From positions 5,378,001 to 5,442,000 of the forward strand of contig JALMGJ010000019.1 of the NCBI GenBank assembly GCA_023362775.1: 64,000 nt of DNA, given 5' to 3'. Every line of letters begins with the position of its first letter. Positions within the stretch are counted from its first letter, which is position 1. The notes beneath the pieces were generated by a model that was not told the DNA's origin, searched no databases, and saw only the letters and a program-made list of their open reading frames with translations. The DNA is from Charina bottae. Taxonomy: Eukaryota > Chordata > Lepidosauria > Squamata > Charinaidae. The translations under genes were made by a program, and so were the position numbers. Positions 56,197-64,000 of the stretch are shown piece after piece.

Positions 56197-57743
56197 ATGG
56201 ATATGGATATGGATGCTAAAACCTCAATCTACAGGGCAATTCTGCATCTATTCACACTGCTTGGGCTCATTGGAGGTAATTTTTCTATCATTGCATTTTA
56301 TTTTCCATAACAAAAGGAATCTCTAAATGAGGAAGGAAGTGCTATAATTACACTATTTATACACAAGGTACAATGAAGAAAGGAAAGCGAGCCCCATACA
56401 CAATTAAATCTATGAATCACCCTGGGGAGTTGCTCGAGGGAACCATGAAAGAGGGCTGGCTAACATCCTCTAACATGACAAGGCTATTTGGATGGAACAT
56501 AAATGACATTTGCTCTTTTATAAAGCAATTTTGGCATGCGAAAGAAAATTGCTAATCTAAGTTACCTACAGACTACCAAAAGATTTCCTCTTTGCTTACT
56601 ATCGAAGTAGAGATTTAAAGCGTGGTGGCACTTTGTCTTGAACGTCTTCAGCCAGATAATACTCCCAACTTCCAAGCTTTCAAGGAAAGATGTTTGGGTG
56701 ACTCATTTCCATTCTAAATGCTTTTTCAAATATTCGGGTCCTTTTGGACAATGTATGTAGAAGATCATTTTTCTATTCAAGGATGTAATAGCACAGTTAG
56801 CAGGGGATCCACTTGGAACCAAGAGGAAAGTGTCTAGATATCAAGAAGATAATATGTCCGCAGAGTTAACAGCCCAAAGGAAAGGCACCATGGAACCTGA
56901 GAACATTTATTTATTCTCCCTTTCTGACTTGTTTGCCTTTTACAGATCTTCAGCCCAAGTTTTTCAGAACTATAACATAAGCCGTAAGAGTTAGTGGACT
57001 GGAATGGTTATAGGAATAGATATGGATATGAATTGTGTAGTTAATTAGTGTAGAACCCTAATTGAAATAACCGTACAGCCTTGGAAGTCCCTATGTGACT
57101 CTGGACTAGTCACTTTTTCTCAGCAAAGTTTGTTGTTGTCAGCACCCTGAAAGTCTGATGGGGAGGGGATCAAAATATCAAGGTGGTGGCCGCAACCTCT
57201 TGACTGAAGCCATACTCCTTTTAATGCATGTTGTACATAAAAAGGGGGTGGGGCTTCAATCATTATTAGTATTATTTATTAATTTATGATCCAAGACCAA
57301 ACCAACAAACGTTAAGATATATACAGCTGGTTAAAAATCCATATATATAAATAACACAGGTGAAAAACCAAGCTTTGAGGAAAGTACCAGCTGATTCCTT
57401 TATGTTAAAGCTACAGATTAAAAAAAATTGATTTCACCCTTGAGAGAAAGCTGAAATAAACAGAGTAGATTAGAGGGCATGAATAAAAATCACATTTAAT
57501 ATAAATGGTAAGAATCTTCTGAATTATGGCTTTATATGCAAGCAAACAGACAAAACATGCACTACGTAAGTATATCTAATAGCCTTGTGAATATCAGATT
57601 CAATCTTGGCCCCAAAATATGGGTTCAAAGCATAAATTACCATTCTTAGCTCCTCAGCCTATGGATAAAATAGTATGAGTGTACAAGAACTATATTCACA
57701 CAACACACTTAACGTGACAACTGACTTAACCCACTTTCAGGGT
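56197..57743. other. No recognisable feature
   Basis: 1.5 kb with nothing recognised. Confidence 0.45.
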
Positions 57744-57754
57744 TTGTACAATGT
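57744..57754. repeat. 11-bp target duplication (left)
   Basis: TTGTACAATGT, exactly repeated at 60161-60171; bounds the twin-primed LINE. Confidence 0.9.
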
Positions 57755-59025
57755 CATTCATCATTGGCAATCACTCGTAGCCGAGTAAGATTGTCTTCCA
57801 AAGGTAAAATTTTAACGGTGGATCCGTAAGTAGCTATAAAGGCCAATTCTGGATCTGCACAACCTCCCACAATGAGGGCATAGGATTCCGGGTGGGAGAC
57901 GGTCATGATGAGGGTTTGCCTGACGTGCCTTCCTTTTAGCTCTTTTCTCCCTTTCGCCCTGTACTCGTGCTTCTTCAAAGTCCATAGCGCCATTAATAAA
58001 GGATGACCTCCAATTAAAACGCTCAGGAGTTAGGGCTTCCCAGTTCTCAATGCTGATATTACATTTTTTTAAATTAGCTTTGAGTGTATCTTTGAATCTC
58101 TTTTGCTGTCCACCAATATTCCGTTTTCCATTCTTAAGTTGGGAGTAAAGTAGCTGCTTTGGAAGACGATGGTCAGGCATTCGAACAAAATGGCCGGTCC
58201 AGCGAAGTTGATGTTGGATGATCATTGTTTCAATGATGGTGGTTTTCGCTTATTCTAATACGCTAACATTAGTCTGCCTATCTTCCCAAGTAATTTGCAG
58301 AATTTTTCGGAGGCAGCGTTGATGGAATCTTTCAAGAAGTTGGAGGTGGCGTTTGTAGAGGGTCCATGTTTCACAGGCGTACAGAAGGGTTGGTAGTACA
58401 ATGGCTTTGTAAACAAGCATTTTGGTCTCCCTGCGAATGTCCCGATCCTCAAACACTCTACGCTTCATTCGGGAGAAAGCTACACTCGCAGAGCTCAGGC
58501 GATGCTGAATTTCAGCATCGATGTCGGCTTTTGTAGATAGATGGCTGCCGAGATAAGAAAAGTGGTCGACATTTTCTAGTGACACACCTTTAAGCTGGAT
58601 TGATGGCGCTGCAGAGGGATTGGTTCGAACTTGCTGGTAAAGCACTTTGGTTTTTTTAATGTTAATCGAGAGGCCGAGCTTTTCATATGCTTCTGCAAAG
58701 ATGTTTAGGATAGTTTGAAGATCTTCCTCGGAGTGTGCACAGACTACGTTATCATCAGCATATTGAAGTTCTATAACAGAAGTTGCAATTACCTTATTTT
58801 TTGCTTTCAGCCTACTAAGATTAAAAACTTTCCATCTGTTCGATATATAATTTCTACACCAGTAGCAAGTTTCTCTTCAACAAGGTGTATAATCATAGCG
58901 ATGAAGATAGCGAATAAGGTTGGAGCAATAACACATCCCTGTTTAACGCCGGATTCCACTTTAAATGGATCGCTTTGAGAGCCATTGTTATTCAGGATTG
59001 TTGCCATCATGTCGTCATGGACAAA
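57755..59025 (-). pseudogene. Non-LTR LINE, 3' half (RT palm to C-terminal zinc finger)
   Basis: Minus-strand reading begins HDDMMATILNNNGSQSDPF and passes ESGVKQGCVIAPTLFAIFIA, then decayed palm sequence. ENVDHFSYLGSHLSTKADID, YACETWTLYKRH and RKILQITWEDRQTNVSVLE follow, then QHQLRWTGHFVRMPDHRLPK, and the end CPHCGRLCRSRIGLYSYLRI, a C-terminal C2H2-like finger whose first His is Tyr here. At least two stops or frame breaks occur (near 58250 and 58700-58800). The DNA 3' end is AT-rich with a TGATGAATG-type repeat. It is a LINE distinct from BovB, L2 and CR1; the clade is not assigned. Confidence 0.85.
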
Positions 59026-60160
59026 CACTGGCCCTTCAAGGTTCTATTAAACGAGCTTGTTTTCAATCAACTCTCAAGGAACATCTGCCTATGGAACTTC
59101 CTGAAAATGTTGAGGAACATTGGACTAAATTGAAGACTTCTATTATTTCAGCCTGTGAACAAACTATCGGATACCAGACTAAGAGACATCAGGACTGGTT
59201 TGATGAGAACGATAATGAGATTGAACATATTATTGACAAGAAAAGGAAAGCCTTCCAGATAGGGCAAAAAGATATTAACTGTGCTGTTAAGAAAAAAATC
59301 TATGCCAGTGCAAAGGCAGAAGTCCAAAGAAGAACTAGAGAACTTAAGAACATATGGTGGATAAAAAAAGCCCAAGAAACCCAACATGAGCAGATGCTCA
59401 TGATGCACGGGGCTTTTTTAATGCCATAAAGGCCATCTATGGACCAACAAACCATGGTACAAATCCCTTACGCTCAGTAGATGGTGCTAAATTTCTAAAG
59501 AACAAAGAGTCTATTGCACTGCACTGGGAAGAGCATTACTACAATCTCCTTAATCGTCACTCTACTGTGGCTGATGAAGTCTTCTTGCAAATCCCGCAAA
59601 AACAAATAAGAAATGAGCTTGCAGTACCCCCTAGTTTGGAGGAAGTCAGTAAAGCCACTAAACAAATGAAAAATAACAAAGCTAGTGGACCTGATGGGAT
59701 TCCTGCTGAAGTCTTTAAAGAAGGCGGGCCTGAACTTACACAACAACTTCATAAGCTCATCGAAAAAATCTGGATGAGGAAGGAGATTCCAGCAGACTTT
59801 AGGGATGCCATAATTATCACTCTCTTTAAAAAGGGTGATAGAACAGACTGTGGAAACTATCGAGGCATCTCCCTTCTAGCCACAGCAGGCAAAATCCTGG
59901 CAAAGATCATCGCAAACCGTCTCCTATCTGTATCAGAAGACATCCTCCCTGAAACGCAAAATGGCTTCCGCCCTTCCAGGGGAACAGTGGATATGATCTT
60001 CACTGCACGACAGCTTCAAGAAAAATGCAAGGAGCAAAACCACCCTCTGTACATGGCGTTTATTGATCTGACTAAAGCTTTTGATACTGTAAATTGTACT
60101 GCTCTCTGGACCATCCTTCTGAAAATTGGATGCCCTGATAAATTTGTGAACATCTTGCAG
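59026..60160 (+). pseudogene. Same LINE, 5' half inverted by twin priming
   Basis: Plus-strand frames (to 59429, then 59567-60160) read SIKRACFQSTLKEHLPMELP, VEEHWTKLKTSIISACEQT, then the RT start NNKASGPDGIPAEVFKEGG, GNYRGISLLATAGKILAKI, QNGFRPSRGTVDMIFTARQL and AFIDLTKAFDTVN. The frame ends at KFVNILQL, and the next expected residues, HDDMMAT, begin the opposite-strand half at 59019. The two halves thus join almost without loss or overlap when the inversion is undone. One frameshift lies near 59425. No endonuclease is present, so the copy is also 5'-truncated. Confidence 0.88.
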
Positions 60161-60171
60161 TTGTACAATGT
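60161..60171. repeat. 11-bp target duplication (right)
   Basis: TTGTACAATGT, partner of 57744-57754. Confidence 0.9.
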
Positions 60172-60560
60172 GATAAGCCATTAACTACACAACCAGGCTG
60201 GGTTCATACATCATGTTAAATGATAACAACAACAAAAGCAACAGCAATAACCATGATTAATACTAACCAAGTTTAGCACATTGTCAAAAATGCATTGACT
60301 TGGTTAAGTATGTTGACTGGCTTCATTAGGATGTGTGTCCTGAATCCATATTTTTGTGGATATGACAGTGTTATAGTGCAATTCATGGAAATAGATATAA
60401 CCCATTGCTCAAAGGAGTTTGGACTGGGAAAACTCTGATGCTTCAGTGGGGCCTGTGGCCCAGAGCTAGATCTCTATGCCAGATTAAGTGACAAAGTTTG
60501 CAATCAGGCACCTCCTTTAAATGATAAATGAATTTATGCAATACCCCTCCCCTCGAGTAT
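60172..60560. other. No recognisable feature
   Basis: Spacer between two insertions of the same LINE family. Nothing recognised. Confidence 0.45.
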
Positions 60561-61241
60561 ATGAAACTAAATCATTGGCGATCACTCGTAGCCGAGTAAG
60601 ATTGTCTTCCAAGGGTAAAATTTTTACAGTGGATCCGTAAGGGGCTGTAAAGGCCAATTCTGGATCCACACAACCTCCCACAATGAGGGCATAAGTTTCC
60701 GGGTGGAAGACAGTCTTGATGAGGGTTTGCCTGACGTGCCTTCCTCTTAGCTCATTTCTCCCTTTCTCCCTGTACTCGTGCTTCTTCAAAGTCCGTAGCG
60801 CCTTTAATAAAGGCTGACCTCCAATTGAAACGCTCATGAGTTAGGGCTTCCCAGTTCTCAATGCTGATACAGTATTACATTTTTTTAAATTAGCTTTGAG
60901 AGTGTCTTTGCATCTCTTTTGCTGTCCACCAATATTCCGTTTTCCATTCTTAAGTTGGGAGTAAAGTAGCTGCTTTGGAAGACGATGGTCAGGCATTCGA
61001 ACAAAATGGCCGGTCCAGCGAAGTTGATGTTGGATGATCATTGTTTCAATGATGGTGGTTTTCGCTTATTCTAATACGCTAACATTAGTCCGCCTTTCTT
61101 CCCAAGTAATTTGCAGAATTTTTCGGAGGCAGCGTTGATGGAATCTTTCAAGAAGTTGGTGGCATTTGTAGAGGGTCCATGTTTCACAGGCGTACAGAAG
61201 GGTTGGTAGTACAATGGCTTTGTAAACAAATGAAACTAAAT
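60561..61241 (-). mobile_element. Second copy of the 57.7-kb LINE family, 5'-truncated
   Basis: ATGAAACTAAAT at 60561-60572 recurs at 61230-61241. Between them lies the last ~655 bases of the same LINE on the minus strand: YKAIVLPTLLYACETWTLYK to the C-terminal region, with LRWTGHFVRMPDHRLPK unchanged. It differs from the first copy by scattered substitutions, a short deletion (GTTGGTGGC instead of GTTGGAGGTGGC) and an ACAGT insertion at 60869-60873. Independent duplications show two separate insertion events. Confidence 0.92.
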
Positions 61242-61915
61242 AATAGATAACTAAATAGCACATCAATAATAAATAACTAAATAATAACATTGCTATGGCT
61301 GACAGATGATTTTGAGAGGGGGATAGCATCTTCTTAAAATTAGGCCTTCCTCCCAATTTTGTCTGAGCAAGTTTTGCCTCATCTCCCCAAGCCTGATCGG
61401 CTTTAAAACAAAAATGGTTACCACCCCTTTTTAAATTCCTCATTCCCCCTTGCAAGGCTTTGCAACCCACAGTTTGACCCATCCTTGTGTAGCCCATGAG
61501 TGCAAATTTGGGATTTTACTGTGAACTTGGGATGCCCTCATATAACAATAATGAGGATCGATGATAATTTATGCCAATCCATTTTTCCCTGGAGATAAAT
61601 GTTCCGGAGCAACCACTTTTTAGAAACTGGCAAGAATCAGACCACTGAAATGTGAAATGCAGCCCGCTGATGAGTAATGCTTTCCATATGCCATTTAAAA
61701 TGCTCAGCTTCTTTTCATGTATTTTTTATGCAGAGTGACGACTATATCCATACCTATTAAGAGCAACCCCACCCCATCTGAAATGTTCTAAGAAAACCCT
61801 ATCAATGTATTTACTTCTCTCTCAGTGAAATGCTTACAAAGCAAACACTGGAGTGTTTTTCCAATTTAGCCAGCCCAAGTTTTATGCCATTCTGCAAATT
61901 TCTCAACCCATCAGG
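61242..61915. other. No recognisable feature
   Basis: Nothing recognised. Confidence 0.4.
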
Positions 61916-62160
61916 GAGATAACTGGTGGAGAAGGAGGGGGATCCCTCCAGGGGGATAAACGCATGCGCAGTACTGAATCGCTTTGCTTTCCTCCCAAGA
62001 GGCTAAAGAAGGCCCCGCCCTAGTTTCTTGGGCCTTTTCTCTGAGCATTACTAGTTCATTTTAGTTTAGCTGGATTCTGTCTAGTAGAGTAGAACAATAA
62101 AACACTAGAGCCTGTACACCAAGTCTCAGCGTGTTTCCTTCACTCGAAGTCAGGACACAA
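61916..62160 (+). mobile_element. Putative LTR remnant
   Basis: A GC-richer stretch with AACGCATGCGCAGTACTG, then AATAAA at 62096-62101, followed 55 bases later by CACTCGAAGTCAGGACACA. This polyadenylation signal and short U5-like end are typical of LTRs. No target duplication or 5' boundary could be fixed. It is not the 270-bp family nor the 36.6-kb LTR. Confidence 0.45.
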
Positions 62161-62195
62161 CCATCTTTCTTCGGCATATTATTCTTCCACATCTC

Positions 62196-62212
62196 TGTTC
62201 TAATTGACATTG
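62196..62212. repeat. 17-bp arm, inverted copy at 62474-62490
   Basis: TGTTCTAATTGACATTG; its exact complement CAATGTCAATTAGAACA abuts the larger inverted repeat. See finding on template switching. Confidence 0.9.
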
Positions 62213-62412
62213 TTGTACTGTTCAACTATGGGGCAGTGCACATCCCCTCCACACCCGAGTTCTCCATCATCCTCAAAGAATGTGATGGGCTTGTCTAAGG
62301 TCTATCTTAGACAAGGCAGTTGCCAAGGATTTTTTGCTAGAAGTTACCATCCTGTCAGTCCAATACATCAGCTCAAAGGCTAGGTGTGAACTCCACAGGA
62401 CTGGATGCTACT

Positions 62413-62414
<2 letters not shown>

Positions 62415-62473
<59 letters not shown>
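62415..62473. repeat. (AT)n microsatellite
   Basis: About 28 AT units, left of the inverted repeat. Confidence 0.95.
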
Positions 62474-62475
<2 letters not shown>

Positions 62476-62487
62476 ATGTCAATTAGA

Positions 62488-62559
62488 ACAAGGCTGACAT
62501 ATATTGACTATGTCAGTTTTGTGTTCTAAGATCCTAGACAGGATTGGATGGACTTTTTT
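62488..62559. repeat. 72-bp perfect inverted repeat, left arm
   Basis: Exact complement of 62652-62723. It includes the last ten bases (AAGGCTGACA) of the LTR next to the right arm, so this arm is the copy. Confidence 0.95.
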
Positions 62560-62561
62560 AT

Positions 62562-62625
<64 letters not shown>
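62560..62625. repeat. (AT)n microsatellite in hairpin loop
   Basis: About 32 AT units with one slip, between the inverted arms. Confidence 0.95.
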
Positions 62626-62626
<1 letters not shown>

Positions 62627-62651
62627 CTTCCATTTTGAAAGGCAAGAGGAG

Positions 62652-62723
62652 AAAAAAGTCCATCCAATCCTGTCTAGGATCTTAGAACACAAAACTGACA
62701 TAGTCAATATATGTCAGCCTTGT
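62652..62723. repeat. 72-bp perfect inverted repeat, right arm
   Basis: Partner of 62488-62559; overlaps the LTR terminus at 62712-62723. Confidence 0.95.
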
Positions 62724-62975
62724 GAGGTAGTCCAGACCAGAAGCACACCCAGAAGTACTAGCTCTAACTTTATCGTATGATTATATTAACAGAGTCTTGC
62801 ACGTCTGAAAGTTCATTTCTCCCCCATCACCTTTACAAGAAACTTGGGAGGGTCCCTTCTGAGACGTTTCCCATACCCACATTCCTGCTGTGAGTTAAGC
62901 TGCTTCTTATCCGGCCATTGCCCTGGCTGCGGCTCTTCCCTCTGTCTCCCAAGGTCATGCCCACATACCATTACA
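62712..62975 (-). mobile_element. Solo LTR, main family, minus strand
   Basis: The complement starts TGTAATGGTATGTGGGCATG and ends CACAAGGCTGACA. Internal blocks CAGAAGGGACCCTCCC and AGACTCTGTTAATATAA match the 7.3- and 10.2-kb LTRs. 264 bp. The polyadenylation signal has mutated to GATAAAG. Flanks do not match, as the left side was rearranged. Confidence 0.85.
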
Positions 62976-63254
62976 ATGTTTTACCACTGAGTTAATATCT
63001 TTGTATCAGTTCATCACAGTTTGGCAAATAGTTGTATAGAACTCTTTACAAGGCACCATGGGAAGTTCTTTTGGGTGGTATCATAAGATTTAATTATTCT
63101 TTCCCCACCTGGCATTTGACTACAGTTCCCATTCTATATGTTGTTCAGGAATCAAGTTGATGGACCCTGCTATTCCAAGAAGACAATGCTTATTTTTCAA
63201 AAGTAGTGCTATTCATGTGAAGACCAGAAGAAATACAATAATAAGAGACTCACC
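62976..63254. other. No recognisable feature
   Basis: Nothing recognised. Confidence 0.4.
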
Positions 63255-63322
63255 AAAACCGCCCAGAGTCCCTCTTTTCGGGGAGATGGGCGGTGGCGAA
63301 ATTTGATAAATAAATAAATATG
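63255..63322 (+). mobile_element. L2 3' end fragment
   Basis: AAAACCGCCCAGAGTCCCTC, GGGGAGATGGGCGGTGGCGA, then AAATAAATAAATA. Confidence 0.88.
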
Positions 63323-63760
63323 ATGGCATCTTAGTGTTTATGAAAAGAGCAATGAAGTCCCTACCCTCTTTTTCTTTTAAATGTAATCTCTTCCCACCTT
63401 CACTTCTCCTGATATTTTAAATGGTTTTGGTTGGTTCATATAATCAGCAATGAAGAATCAACAGGGAGTTGAGAGATTAAAAAAAAAAAGCCTCAGTGCA
63501 TTTCCACAATTACGTCGGTGTGCAATCAAAGCATATGTTGCCCATTTGCTGTAATTTTATTCCAAGAAAAACATGCATTTTCAAATATGCCTCTAATACA
63601 TGTAGGCTTGCTTAGATATATGATAATGAAAAAAAATGAAACAAAATACACTTCCAAACACCTTTAACTGCTTCCTACCTGTGGAAGAATATTATAGCAA
63701 GGAGACAAAATGTTTATGCTTGTTTTCATGGAAGATCAAATTAGAAGAGGGAGAGGGAGA

Positions 63761-63769
<9 letters not shown>
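63323..63769. other. No recognisable feature
   Basis: Nothing recognised. Confidence 0.4.
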
Positions 63770-63795
<26 letters not shown>

Positions 63796-63832
63796 GGAGG
63801 AGGAGGAGGAGGAGGAGGAGGAGGAGGAGGAG
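63770..63832. repeat. (AGG)n microsatellite
   Basis: About 20 units; poly-Arg, poly-Glu and poly-Leu frames across it are artefacts. Confidence 0.96.
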
Positions 63833-63975
63833 GCTAACATGTATGTATGCATTTATGTGTGTATATACTGTATGTGCCTGTTGATTGATTGATTTGTACA
63901 ATTTTTTTATATCATCCACACATACTTGGAAGAAAGTCACATCAAACACAATGGGCATTATTTGTTAATATACAT

Positions 63976-64000
63976 TTTTTTTATCCATTCAATCATGTCC
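63976..64000 (-). mobile_element. Start of a SINE or BovB-type tail, cut by the window end
   Basis: The last bases, TTATCCATTCAATCATGTCC, are the complement of the RTE-like SINE terminus (GGACATGATTGAA...) seen at 51.27 kb. The rest would lie beyond the window. Confidence 0.55.

Noticed and set aside
62488..62723. MicroRNA or terminator hairpin
   Set aside because: 72-bp perfect stem with a long (AT)n loop, explained by a duplicated LTR edge.

Overview
The window looks like non-genic DNA from a squamate reptile (lizard or snake); the species cannot be fixed. The evidence is its repeat content: Sauria-type SINEs ending in ACCTTT-like repeats, a second tRNA-derived SINE with a BovB/RTE-like tail, a long BovB LINE, many L2-clade LINE fragments, one CR1 end, Penelope-like pieces, hAT elements with 8-bp target duplications, and several solo LTRs. 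I found no convincing host exon, tRNA, rRNA, CRISPR or bacterial-type gene. All recognisable coding capacity belongs to retroelements, mostly broken.

Layout. 0-13 kb: sparse SINEs, L2 3' ends and LTRs of one family. 13-22 kb: a hAT MITE, a SINE expanded into seven 102-bp tandem units, nested L2 ends, Penelope-like pieces and a second hAT MITE. 22-27 kb: mostly unannotated, with a CR1 end and a very old non-LTR reverse transcriptase relic. 27.7-32.2 kb: a full-length insertion of an unnamed ~2-kb poly(A) element with its own short ORF, flanked by a 17-bp duplication and itself carrying a 2.5-kb BovB. 33-37 kb: a 5S-rRNA-like SINE, a foldback Penelope-like insertion and a 529-bp LTR. 37.5-41.8 kb: no recognisable element. 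41.8-49.5 kb: L2 fragments and a three-level nest (RTE split by a second copy of the unnamed element, itself split by L2). 51-56 kb: SINEs, a 1.3-kb GC-rich hAT element and a SINE dimer. 57.7-61.2 kb: two insertions of one LINE family, the first with a twin-priming 5' inversion. 61.9-63 kb: LTRs and a perfect 72-bp inverted repeat around AT repeats.

Relationships. BovB-type LINEs are the known partners of SINEs with RTE-like tails, and L2-type tails also occur on a SINE here. The most unusual item is the ~2-kb element present twice, full length, with a conserved ~130-150-residue ORF and L1-style duplications but no reverse transcriptase: it looks like a non-autonomous passenger of an L1-type machinery. 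All identifications are from reading the sequence and remembered family features; no database search was run.
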